Assembly: GCF_048564905.1 (NCBI RefSeq)
Contig: NC_133021.1
Span: 10,619,501-10,683,500 of the forward strand
Direction of reading: 5' to 3'
Source: Vicugna pacos
Taxonomy: Eukaryota > Chordata > Mammalia > Artiodactyla > Camelidae
DNA length: 64,000 nt
Positions 36,396 to 47,278 of this stretch are shown in pieces; the first letter of the stretch is position 1, and every line of letters starts with the position of its first letter. The notes under the pieces are model-generated. The model ran no database searches. It worked only from the letters and a program-made list of their open reading frames with translations, and was not told the DNA's origin. A program made the translations under genes and the position numbers.

Positions 36396-37014
36396 AGAAG
36401 AAAACACGAGCCTTGTCATCACTGTGGCAATTTCAGGATTTCTCTGACGGGAAATGAAATGACCTTGACTGTGTCTCATTTGATGCTTGAAATGACCGAG
36501 AGCCCAGCTCTCTGATGTCCGGTTGGGTGCTGGGCTTCGGGGCCGCTGAAGCGCATGCCGCTGGGCTCTGCAGCGCCCTCTCCCGGGCGTGAGTTGAAGG
36601 ACACAGGCAACAGCAGGAGAGGAAGGTGGCCACGGAATTTCACGGCTTCTTGACGTGGAACCCCAATGAACTGCAGAACTTCCAGGTGCTGACCATTCGC
36701 TCCTTAGAAAGAGAATTCATCAAAACCAGAAATCTTATATTGCTCCTCCAAGAAAAGGGGGATTTTAGAAACGTTCTCCTAATCTGTTGGCTCCGTAAGG
36801 TTTCTGCAAGTAGCCAACCCGCTGGATTCATTCATCCCTCATCCTGAAGGGCTTGTTCTCAAAGACTTTCTGGAACAAAATACCTGATGCTCAGGTAGCC
36901 TGACACCCTGAGGAAAGTCTGTCCGAGGTCCAGTGCACGGCAGTGAGTGTCCACCACCTCTCCAGACCCTGACCCACCAGGCAAGCTTCTGCACGACCAT
37001 GGGTCCCCAACGTC
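36396..37014. other. Intergenic unique sequence
   Basis: The small open frame at 36626-36847 is not recognisable, and no repeat is evident. Confidence 0.45.
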
Positions 37015-37315
37015 CTCTGCCTACCCTGCACCTGGCTTCCTTCACTGCACGTGTTTTTAAGCTTCATCCACGTCATGGCACGTGTCAGGACATCATTCCT
37101 TCTTACAGCTGAAGACTGCTCCACTGTATGGAGACACCGGATTTTATCTGTCCATTCATCTGCCGAGGGACTTTGGATTGATTTCACTTTTGGTGATTAT
37201 CAACCATGCTGTGATGAATGTTTGCGTATGTGTCATTACGTGGACACATGCCTTCAGTGCTCCTGGGTATATACCCGGGAGAGAAATTTCTCGATCTTGT
37301 GTGAGCTTGGTGTGG
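37015..37315 (-). mobile_element. Old LINE-1 ORF2/3' fragment
   Basis: Antisense old-L1 order: 'agcttcatccacgtcatggc', 'aggacatcattccttcttac', 'atctgtccattcatctgccg', 'ccatgctgtgatgaatgttt' and 'gctcctgggtatatacccgg'. Confidence 0.7.
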
Positions 37316-37447
37316 AGCAGCCCACAGGGCCTGGGACCCAGGGACAGATTTCTTCGCAGTAATGACTCCTCTGTGGATTTTTCTAGACTCATTAGAGAGT
37401 CAAATAACTTCCACAAGCATTTATAAAACATAACCATTACTCCTGCA

Positions 37448-37767
37448 GCAACATGGATGGACCTACAGATGCTCATGCTAAGTAAAGTAAGTCAGAGAAA
37501 GGCAAATGCCATATGGGATCACTTATATGTGGAATCTGAAAAAGAGACACAAATGAACTTATTTACAAAACAGAAACAGACTCACAGACATAGAAAACAA
37601 ACTTATGGTTACCAAAGGGGGAAGGTGGGGAGGGATATATTAGGAGTTTGGGATTAGCAGATACAAACTACTGTATACAAAATAGATAAACAACAAGGTC
37701 CTCCTGTATAGCAGAGAACTATATTCAATATCTTATAATAACCTATAATGGAAAAGACTCTGATTAA

Positions 37768-37819
<52 letters not shown>

Positions 37820-37895
37820 AACTGAATCACTATGCTGTATATCAGAAACTAATACAACAATGTAAATCAACTACACTTCAATAAAATAAATAAAA
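37448..37895 (+). mobile_element. LINE-1 3' end with probable target-site duplication
   Basis: This is a lineage-type L1 3' UTR from 'acatggatggacctacagat' to 'aactacacttcaataaaata'. The flanks AACCATTACTCCTGCAGCA (37432-37450) and AATCATTATTACTGCAGCA (37899-37917) agree at 16 of 19 positions. Part of that (GCAGCA) may belong to L1 itself. Confidence 0.82.
37770..37815. repeat. (TA)n microsatellite in LINE-1 3' UTR
   Basis: About 46 bases of uninterrupted TA expand a short TATATA of the L1 3' UTR. Confidence 0.92.
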
Positions 37896-37909
37896 CACAA
37901 TCATTATTA

Positions 37910-38890
37910 CTGCAGCAGCAAAAGCACAGCGACCAGAGAAAACAGATACACTGGACTTCATCAAAATTCAAAATGCTGCACGTCAAATGACACCACCAGG
38001 AAAGTGAAAAGACAGCCCACAGAATGGGAGAATATGTTTGCAAATGATGTCTGTGAAGATAGACTTGTATCCAGAATATATAAAGAACTACTATGACTCA
38101 AAAATAAAAAGACAACCCAGTTGAGAAGTGGGTAAAGGATCTGAATAGACATTTCTCCAAAGAAGCATGAAAAGAGCCGACAAGCACACGGAAGGATGCT
38201 CCAGGTCACTCGTCGCATGGGGACTGCACAAGAAAACCAGCACGAGACGCTGGTTTTCAAGCACTAGGACGGTGGCCGTGACCTCAAAGATAAAAAAGCA
38301 AGGAGTGCTGGCTGGGACGGGGAGAAACTGGAACCCTTAGTCACTGCTGGGGAATGCAAAATGGTGTATCACTTTGAAAAATAATTCCTTAAAACATGAA
38401 AAAAAGATACCAGATGACCAGAATTTCCACTCCTGGGTATATACGCAACAGGACTGAAGACATGTGTCCACATAAAAATTTATATGCATATGTTCACAGC
38501 AGCATTACTGACAGTTGCCTAACAGTGAAATCAACCCAAAAGTCAACAATGGATTTTTTTAAGCGGTATCTCCGTACAATGGAATACTCTTCAGCTTAAA
38601 AAGGAATGAAGCACTGATACATGATATGATTTGGATGAAATTTAAAAACATTACGGTGAGAGAAGAAAATCTTGTGTGATTCCACTTGTGTGACATGTCT
38701 ACACAGAGAAAGGAGACTCGTGCTTGCCCGGGGGCTGGGGGTGGGTGGGAAGGGAGAGACTGCGAACAGGAAAGCACAGGTTTCTTTCTGAGGTACTGAC
38801 TGTGCTGGTGGTTGTACAACCCTGTAAACATACTAGAAACCAAGGAATTATATACCTTAAGTGAAATAAATTTTATGGATTATAAATTAT
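37910..38890 (+). mobile_element. Older LINE-1, ORF2 C-terminus and 3' UTR
   Basis: The sense order 'gcaaaagcacagcgaccaga', 'cttcatcaaaattcaaaatg', 'ggtaaaggatctgaatagac', 'tcctgggtatatacgcaaca' and 'gtacaatggaatactcttca' is old L1M. The 3' end near 38880 lacks a clear poly(A). Confidence 0.85.
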
Positions 38891-39479
38891 ATTGCAATAG
38901 AGCTGTTAAATAATACCAGACAAGAACACAGAGGAACTGAATAATAAATTAAATAAAGGCAATTTAATAAGACAACACACGCACACATGCACACGGCCTC
39001 ACTGACACTCCTGTGCATGCCCTCCACGTGGAAGGGACCCTGTGCTCCACCCCAGACCTATGGGACTGACCACTGCCCGGGAAGGGCTGCTCTGAGCTCC
39101 AGGGTGTTTCCCTTCAAATGCCAGGCACTTTGTTAGTGCGTCCTTAAATGAACTGTATCAACACATGAGTTTTTCTTTTATTGAACAGTAACGTCATCAA
39201 ACCCCTAAGCCACTTTCATCAGGTCATTTCCATGTAAACACAAAGCACCAATGATTCATCTCGGACGGTGAAATGTTCACAGCAGACATCTACAACCCTT
39301 GGGAAGGGTGTCGTCTGACATCACACACGGCAGACTTGAATCCATCTGTATAGTCTGTGCCTCCTTGCCAGAGAGCCGACTTGCACTGGGGGACTTCACG
39401 ACGGCTCTGTAGGGAGCTCTCAACCGTGTCTCTAACAAGTGTCAGAGAGACAACTGCAGAGAAAGACTGCCAGAGGACG
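38891..39479. other. Intergenic sequence
   Basis: AT-rich and then mixed. Nothing is assignable. Confidence 0.4.
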
Positions 39480-39560
39480 GTTTCCTTGAGTCCAGGGACC
39501 ATGCCTCACTTATCTGCACATTCCCTGTACCTGACACACTGAATGTCTGTTGTACAACAG
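39480..39560 (+). repeat. L2 3' tail
   Basis: The stretch 'gtttccttgagtccagggac', 'catgcctcacttatctgcac' and 'cctgtacctgacacactgaa' is the 3' end of L2. The following GGAT satellite could have grown from the L2 terminal repeat. Confidence 0.55.
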
Positions 39561-39812
39561 GATGGATGGTTGGAGGGATGGATGGACAGATGGATGAGTG
39601 GGCAGATGCATGGATAGATGTGAATGGATGGATAGATGGACAGACGGGTGGACATGTAAATGGATGGATGGGAAGATGAGTGGAGAAATGGAGGCAGGGA
39701 GAAAGAAATGAATGGATGGATGGATGGATGGGGAGATGAGTGGAGAGGGAGGAACAAGGAGATGGATGGGTGAGTGGATAGATGAATGGATGGATGGATG
39801 GACACATGGATG
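39560..39812 (+). repeat. Interrupted (GGAT)n tetranucleotide satellite
   Basis: About 250 bases are built from GGAT/GGAC/GAGT units. On the minus strand all three frames are open for over 100 codons (Pro/His/Ser/Ile-rich peptide repeats). This is an artefact of the repeat, not a gene. Confidence 0.9.
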
Positions 39813-40029
39813 AGTAAATAAGTAACTGAGGTCCCACTGTACGGCCACAGCCAGTCCATGGGGTAGGGTCCTTGGGACAGCTTGGGAACCCTAGTCTCCA
39901 CAGAGCATGTACCCTGAGCATGACTGTGTGGATATGTAGAAGTGGGTGGGTGAACCCCATCACGTGCAGGCCAGGCTGTCACCTTCACGGTCACCTTTAG
40001 GAGCACAAGCCTGTCCACTCCAGAAGGAC

Positions 40030-40900
40030 CATCAGCCCAAAGTCCCCTCGGCTAGCAGCTTCCCTTCTGAGCCAGGAGCTGCGGCGACCCCGGCTGTCCC
40101 CTGGAGCTGGCCTGGGACACGGACCGGGCGCAGCCAGCAGGAGGCGGAGCTGTGCACCGGGCAGCCCCGCCCGGCCCTCAGGGGGCTCCCGACTCAGCTG
40201 AAGCTTCTCCAGAAATGTATCTCCTTGGAAGCACCCCGGCGCCCGGGATCTCGGGCCCAGCAGGCCTGCAGTGGGCACCCCGAAGCCAAGTTCTGCAGGG
40301 AGGGGGCTTCCTCGGGCTAAAGAAAGAGGCTGGGTCCTGTGGTCCCAGGGCAGCCTCTACACATTCATCCTGAGTAACAGAAAGCACACCGGGGTTAGCG
40401 GATGGGCTTCTGGAACCTGAGCTCGGGAAGGAAATTACTCGCACCTGCACGGCACTTCGGGCTTAAGAAACGAGGCGCTTTCTCGGACTTCCTTCCCCTG
40501 GGCCCGGGCATCCAGCCCGAGGTGGGCGGGGTCGGTGCGGCCCTTTGCTCCTCCCAGCTCCCCGGGGACGCGAGCGGGGACAGGCGGCTCTCAAACCCAC
40601 GCCGACCCCCCAGGGCCTCTGCACAGACTCAGATCAGATGGGCCCCTGGGAGTCGGGGGCTGGGCGGCGTGTGCTTCCGCCAGGAGCCCCCGGGCAGCCC
40701 GGCGTCCGCGGCGCTCCTCTTGGCTTCGGTCCGGCAGCTCAGGCCGGCAGGCTCTCCTGAGCGGCCCCGCAGCTCATTTCCCTGTGCAATCTTGATCATC
40801 CTTCTCCAGTTCTTCGCCACTGATCCTATCCTGAAATGAGAAAAGAATCGACGGAGCCTTTCAATTAAGGCCGGAAGGGGCGGCCGGGCCCTGCACTGCG
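40030..40900. promoter_or_regulatory. CpG island without an assigned gene
   Basis: CpG density is high, particularly at 40480-40780 ('ggacgcgagcggggacaggc', 'ggcgtccgcggcgctcctct'). No TATA box or first exon is recognised. Overlapping open frames on both strands (40402-40839 plus, 40629-41051 minus) are explained by GC content. It lies about 5.6 kb 3' of the last FAM169B exon. Confidence 0.5.
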
Positions 40901-42844
40901 AGCTCAGATGCAGAGCAGGTGAGCCGTGTTCAAAAACCATGTTTTGTACATAAGACGCTCCAAGTACAGGTTGACTGATGGGAACACAATTACTGGTGGG
41001 AACTGAAGGCCCAGCCCAGGTTGGTCTGGGAAGAACAAGGCCAGGAGGCACGGCTTTAAAAGTTGGCGCTCACGCTGAAAGTGCAACCTGCCCCAGACAC
41101 ACGCCCACGGGCGTCAAGTCACCCTGGACACCGCCTGCTTCCTCTAATGGCCCCCAAGGTTTAAAGGAGAGTCAGGGGTTTGCAAGAGGCAAAGCACACA
41201 CTCTTGGCTCAGTGGCCTGGTAGGGTCATAAGTCAGCCCATCTGAGACCCAAGGAACACAAAAGCCCTCCTCTGCCGATGACTGGGACTGATGTCAGACA
41301 CCAGGCAGCCTCTCTAAGACAATCCCACGCTTACTGGGATAGGTCATGCCTTTGACATTGGGTCTTCAACCCCAGGACCGTCAGCTCTCCAAGATAAGCA
41401 ACTTTCCCCACAAAGTGCAATTGTAAGTTTGGGAGTTTAATATCATTATCAGCTCCTTAGGGGTTCAAGCGCAAAGACCCTTCCACGCCAGAGAATGGAT
41501 GTCATCACAGTGGCCTTGTGTGGGCAAGTGTCTGGCCTGGACCCAAGAAAACGCTTGTGGAATCACATCACTTCAAAACATTGTAAAATACTGAATGACA
41601 ATAGGCCACCAAGAAATACTCAGTGGCCACCCTGGCCCGAGGGGTCTGCTCTCCCACTGGGCTGAACCACAGGACAATCTAATGCCCTATTCCGTTTTCC
41701 AGCATCTGGGCTTGAGGGGCGGGAGCGGAAAGACCAATTTGTCCACACATCTGTTCCACTCGAAAGATGCTGGTCTGTCACAGAATTTGAAATTCAGATT
41801 TTTCAATATTTCCTTAACAAGGCAAAGTTACGGCTGATCCCCCATGTGTTCCCTGTTTAGTTTTGGCTCTGTTAGAGTTTTATCGAGCTCAGAGAAAAGG
41901 ACCGTGAAAAGTCTAATTGTGAAGGCCCCTCCTCCCACTGCAGCTCAGAGACGCTGAGCGTAAGATTCGAGGGCCCGCAGCCACAGAGGACCCACAGCAG
42001 AGGTGTTTGAGAAGCTGCACTAGCACAACATGAGGACTGACCTAGGATGAGACGTTCGTCACCATACCCTGCTGCCTTCTCCATTGTCGGACTGGCTGGG
42101 TCCATCGCCTTGAGAAGTCCACCCGTGACCGTTCACATCCTTCTTGGAACTCCCTGGGTGAGCTGCCCTCCCCAGGCAAGAGAGAGGGATAAGCAAACGG
42201 GATGGCTTCCAAGGGAGCGGACAATCAGAAGATGAATAACACACTGGGGCCCCTTCCCAAAGCACGTGTCCTCATGACCCACTTCTGTCCTCTTGACCTT
42301 CATCCTGACACCTCCTATGTGCCCTCTGAGGACAGGAAAGCCTGCCAGGTATCGGAAGACGCTACACAGTGACTCTACTCAAGCATCTCTGAGCTGGAGT
42401 TTTGATCTTCCAATTATTCAGGCATTAAATGGACTCAGATTTCCATACTATTCCTAGACCCTCCTCTTTGCTCACTGGAATTTTTACTCACACATGTTAA
42501 GTCAACCTCCCTCCGCCTCCTACCAAATCAGTACCAGCTTGGAAGAGGATGACTTTCTTATCCTACTATGCACCTCCCCATACCCCAAAATCCATACGTG
42601 GAGGGAAAAAATAGGCAGTTATCCATTGGGGCTGAAAATACAAATGAAACACATTTTTCAAATAGAGAATAAATGTATTCCTTGTTACCTGCATAAATAA
42701 ATGTTTAAAGCTTACCCTCTGACTTCATAAATTAGCAAACTTTGGTTTGGGAAAATTTAACTGTAAGCATTTAAAAATACCAGCCTTCTTAAGTCCTCTC
42801 TGATACATAAAGATTTATATAATACCACAGTGGTTACCTGTGTA
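40901..42844. other. Intergenic unique sequence
   Basis: No gene, RNA or repeat is recognised. Confidence 0.45.
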
Positions 42845-42990
42845 CTTTCCTTCACAAAAATGTAAGCTCATAAATGAGTTCAGAGACTCACTCAGCCAGC
42901 CTTATTCACTACCCTGTCCCAGCTACCTGGTCAGTGCCCAATGCTGAGAAATGCTCTGTTAACAGTAATCAATTGAATGAATGAAATAAC
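42845..42990 (+). repeat. L2 3' end
   Basis: The order 'tgtaagctcataaatgagtt', 'agccagccttattcactacc', 'cagtgcccaatgctgagaaa' and 'gtaatcaattgaatgaatga' fits the L2 3' UTR and its terminal tandem repeat. Confidence 0.65.
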
Positions 42991-43115
42991 AAGTGATGAA
43001 TGAATGAGAGAATAAACAATTGCATAAATGAGTAGATGAATACATGATGAATGAATGAAAAACAATGGATGAATGAGAGAATGAATGAGCAAATGGTGAA
43101 TGACTGAATGAGAGA
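42974..43115 (+). repeat. (GAATGAAT)n degenerate satellite after L2
   Basis: About 140 bases of GAAT/GAGT/GATG units extend the L2 terminus. Confidence 0.85.
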
Positions 43116-44340
43116 ATGAAACAGATAATCCATTATCAATTTTCCTCCTTTCCTAATGGGTAAAACTATGTTTTTATGTGTTACAAACAAGCATGCTAAT
43201 AGCTATCAAATGTCCACTTGCATTTTATTCCCAGCTAATGAAAGTTCATTTTTTTTTTAATGAATGCACTAATTTGGACTTACAAGTACGAGAATCTAAG
43301 AAGCAACCACGCAGGTAGGTCTAAGGTAAACACCTACAAGTTACCATCCAGGGTTGCAGAAGATGACAGTGGCCACTAGAGGGAGCCACACAACCTTACA
43401 AAGAGCAGCATTAGCCCAAAAACCCAACCAGTATGGGGGTTCTGTTCTCAACATTTCCCACCACCATATACTTGGTCTTGCTACTACGCTGTGAATGTCC
43501 AACTCTCCAAGCTGAGACAAATTACAGCTGCAGTCTGCTGAGCCTCAGGCTTTTGGAAAAAATAACTCCCCACCTCCATTCAAATATTTCACATCTCTTT
43601 ATGTGCATCCTTCCTAGCTTTAAAAATTAAATGTAAATAAAAGTATTTTTCCCATGGATTACAAATGGATCTATTAAGAATTCACCTGGAAAGAAAACAA
43701 ATATATAACCTAAATATGAAAAAAAATAATAATTTTTAAAGCTGTGTGCAATTACCTCCTGCCCCCCGCAACATTTTTGGAATAAAAAAAAAACATTCTG
43801 ACTATCGACGTATTTAATTTCATCTCCACCAGTAAAGAAGCTTGGACATGTGTGGGCTAATGGGGAAGTCACATCAGATAGAATTATGATCCTGTTGGTC
43901 AAGTTTCAAAGGCTTCAAATGTAACTGAATGTAGGAAGAAAAACATTTCCCACAGACTCCTCTCAAAAGGTCTGAGTAACCCTGTAATGTTGTCAGTGCC
44001 TTTATAAGCCACAGTTTATCAACAGTCAGGACCGTGCAAACTCTAAAGGCCCTAGTCCACAAATGACATTGCTTCAAAAATAGATTTTAAAACATTTGAA
44101 AGGAGCAGGAGTTAATGTCTCGCTGGAATGTTGCGGAATGTGGTCAAATGTCTACGCCCTACTTAGAATGCAAAAAGTGCCTGGCCCCCTGCGCTTCTTG
44201 CTTAGAGTTTTATTTCTAGGAAATTGTAGGAAACCTCCAATTCTAAGAAAAGAAGGGGCAAAAGATAGAACCTGAAAAAGCTGAACAACTCAAGAAAGCA
44301 ACTCTAAGAATAACTGACTAATTAAAAACTAAAATTGGAG
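43116..44340. other. Intergenic sequence with one CTCF-like motif
   Basis: Nothing else is recognised; AT-rich at 43620-43760. Confidence 0.45.
43373..43385 (+). promoter_or_regulatory. CTCF-like motif, imperfect
   Basis: CCACTAGAGGGAG fits CCASYAGRKGGCR except for A in place of the late C. It is in plus orientation. Confidence 0.35.
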
Positions 44341-44462
44341 CAGGGAGGTGGGAATAGCTGAGTGGTAAAGTGTATGCCTAGCATGCATGAGGTCCTGGGT
44401 TCAATCCTCAGGACCTCCATTAAAAATAAATAAATAAACCTAATTATCCTATCCAAAAAAAA
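44341..44462 (+). mobile_element. Vic-1 camelid tRNA-derived SINE
   Basis: The sense copy shows 'gggaatagctgagtggtaaa', 'gtgtatgcctagcatgcatg', 'aggtcctgggttcaatcctc' (B-box region) and a tail with 'aaataaataaataaacctaa'. It is relatively intact. It is not a tRNA gene because the 3' half diverges from a cloverleaf and runs into the A-rich tail. Confidence 0.88.
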
Positions 44463-46551
44463 AAAAGCCAAAAAAAATTTTAAGTGTGAATTTAAAAACA
44501 ATTAAATTAATATAAGATTTCCAGAGAAGAGAATATTTCAGAATCTGCACTGTTTGGTGACCAGTGGGAAAATCCAACAGGCTAACATTTGCTAACACCC
44601 ATGAGAAGAGAAACAGACTAAAAACTGAGAAACTGCAGAGCATCTGGGCTAATTTGTGATTATATTTGCAGCCCCCACTTGCCAACCTGGAAAAAACCTG
44701 AGATGTCAGCACTAACTGACAAAATTGTTACAAGCTGGAGCTGGCTGGCCGAAAACCTCCCCGAGTGAATTAACATCCTGACTGCTGGCCCTGAGGGAGG
44801 CAGGAGGTGTGGGTGAAACTGGGAACCAGCGGTGATTTATACAGGGAGTGCAAGGACCATAACTTAGAATTTTAAAGAGAGAGAGAGTTTTAGTAATCTA
44901 ATGATACCCCTAATTATAACGATGGCTCTTCTTTCTCCATGAGACTCGAGCATGCTTCTGGAACCTTCTCTGTGAAAGTCCCCTCATTTGCTGTTTGAAA
45001 GAGAGTTGGTGCACCTCAGAATGAGTTAAAGTGACAAGTCTGGCATCTGACTTGTAGCTCATTTCCTCTGATGAGACCACACCAACTCTCCACTCTTGAA
45101 ATAACCTCCAGTGGAATTCTCCTAGGAAGGAAGCCATCTCCCCAATTATGCAAAAACGTCCTCCCCTGCAAACGCCCTCTGGCCCGTGTGATTTCCACGT
45201 GATTTTCACATTCTGATAGGTGAGTCATTTGGGGGTTTTTTCCATCCCAGCTGAGGAGCGCAGTGTCCCAGCCACAGAGGCCAGGCCATGTGGCGGCCAC
45301 CAGCTCATCCGTGAACCACGTGGATAAACCCGCCCAGCTGGCCGGTCAGCCGAGGGCCAGACTCCCGGGCTGGCTCCCCTTCATTTTTAACTCTCGACGC
45401 CACAGGGCAAGTCCCTTAACTGCCTCATTAGGGTGGCAGTCACGGCGTCACACTTCCCAGGTGCCGGTCACCCCATTAACATCTATAAAGATCCATTAAG
45501 CCTTCCGGCTGAAAGGCATCAAGAAGCCAAACCTGCCACTATAATCATCAATAAACTCCAAGGCAGTCTTCTCTGTCACCACCTCCCAGGAGCCAGTCAC
45601 CCACGAGAAGAGGGAGCGAGGCCCCTCGGCCCGCCCATCCGTCCCCTAATGAGCCACCTGCAGTCTCAGAAGTGGCAGGAGACACGGACCAGAGCACGGG
45701 TGCCAGGAGAAAGGAAAGCTCCACTTTCGCTGTGGCCGGGGAACCTGAACAGGGAGCCCCTCCCTCTCTCCCTCACCGCCCCCCACACCCCTCCTGCAGC
45801 CCTGCCCCTCCCGCACCTCCCCTGGGGGCTCCTTCCCTCCCACACTCGGGAGAGGTGGAAGGAGCACTGTCAGAAAGCAGCCTGGACACCCAGAGATGAG
45901 TGAGTCTGCCGGCCTGCGTGCCCCTCTGGCTACTGAAAGGTATTCCCATCCCTGCCCTGGGACCCCCAACCTGGGCACAGACACTGCATCAAAAGCTCAC
46001 CGCAAACTTGCTGAAGACAGCGTGTGTGTAACGAGGGCTGCCCAACAACCAGCAGCTCACCCGCATGCTGCCATCAGACAGGATCAGAGGGACAAGGCGG
46101 GCACGTGCAGACGCCAAACATGAGCCACTGCCTCGCGCCTGCGTGAGCCCTCCCGGAGGGAGAGGGGACAGGGGCTTGCTCTGCCAGGAAATCCTGTGAA
46201 TCTCAGAATTTTTCCCAGATGCACACATTGCCTACTGGAAATCATGTTTTCCACCGGACTTCTGTTAGAAGCAATTAATCCTCTCACATGTTTCAATGAT
46301 TCTTTCTGATTGTAAATAGGGAACACTTAGTCCCAGGGAGTTTCTGGTTTGGTTAAATTTGGGGAGATCTATTTGAGCAAGAGGGTCTGGAAGGTGCGGC
46401 TCACTCAGAAAGGGACGTGGAAGGAAGCCAGGATGGCACCAGCCCAGTGTCACGCCCTCCTCTGTTCCTGCATCAGCAACAAAGGGAACATCTGGCCAGC
46501 CCGCCCACGTCTGCAGACGTTAGTCTGCGCCTCCGTTCCTGACGCTAGAAA
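44463..46551. other. 3' flank of FAM169B
   Basis: No exon is recognised. The region is GC-rich from 45300 to 46150. An open frame at 45433-45903 (plus) is Pro/Leu-rich and unrecognised. If FAM169B splices past 46590, a further exon could lie here. Confidence 0.45.
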
Positions 46552-46721
46552 TTACCAGACCAAAGGGCATGGTCTCCACCCCAACTCACAATCTGGATCT
46601 CTTAATTGTTGAAGCTGAACCTTCAGCCAGGTGCTGCCTCGCTGGCCCCAGGCTCCCGGGGACTCCACCTCCCACAGGCGCCCCCGCTCCTCTGGATGGG
46701 CTGCCAGGAACTTCCTACAGA
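46552..46721 (-). CDS. FAM169B: FAM169B last recognisable exon
   Basis: A CCCCTCAG acceptor is followed by codons for (V)CRKFLAAHPEERGRLWEVES and then GAWGQRGSTWLKVQLQQLRD. It matches the FAM169A region CKQYFEKYPGDHELLWEVEG in position and in the LWEVE core. If read to the first in-frame stop, the protein ends ...CELGWRPCPLVW at 46552. The three exons then give 531 nt (176 residues plus stop). A good donor-like GTGAGT lies at 46589-46584, so the exon could instead end at 46590 and splice onward to an exon I cannot identify. No AATAAA is obvious just downstream. The long acidic C-terminal tail typical of FAM169A is absent, which favours FAM169B. Confidence 0.8.
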
Positions 46722-46954
46722 CTGAGGGGAAGTGGCACACAGGAGTCAGGGAGGCCCACCGAGCCCTGGTGCACACTGGCCGGCCCTCTTCGAGTCCCCT
46801 GGCACGGCCACTTCCGTCCTTCCTGTAGCCCAGCCCCGCCCAGCCCCGCCCCTGCTGCACGCAAACCACTGCCATCGCCCTCACCTGCCTCCCACTTTCA
46901 TCCCCCACCCCCCGCTCGTCCGCTCCGGTGGCCACAACGAAACCTCACCCCCTG

Positions 46955-47278
46955 AGAACCTTACACAGCAGACATTTCTGGTCCCACGGTTCTGGGGGCT
47001 GGAAGCCCAAGATCAAGGTGTCTCAGGCTTGCTTCCTCCTGAGACCCCTCTCCTTGCAGAGGGACCCGCTTACTGTGTCTTCACACCATCCTCCTTCTGC
47101 ACCCATCTGTGTCCTAACCTCCTCTCCTTACAGGGACAGCCTCCTACCCCCCTGTTGGATCAGGGCCCCCCCTTCCGACCTCATCTAACCTCATTTCCTC
47201 CTTACAGGCCCCAGTCACACTGGGGGCCAGGGCTTCAACAGAAGAATTGATGGGAAGGGCACCCAATTCAGCCCATAA
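46955..47278 (-). mobile_element. MLT1-type MaLR LTR, fossil
   Basis: The antisense LTR shows 'ttctgggggctggaagccca', 'agatcaaggtgtctcaggct' and an end 'cacccaattcagcccataac'. It is degraded and only LTR sequence is seen. It lies inside a FAM169B intron. Confidence 0.72.

Noticed and set aside
39442-39963. Three overlapping minus-strand frames of 112-173 codons rich in His, Pro, Ser, Ile and Thr
   Set aside because: They are translations of the GGAT satellite; a four-base repeat without stops keeps all frames open.
40402-40839. 145-codon frame in the CpG island
   Set aside because: GC-rich sequence has few stops; both strands are open and no known domain is present.
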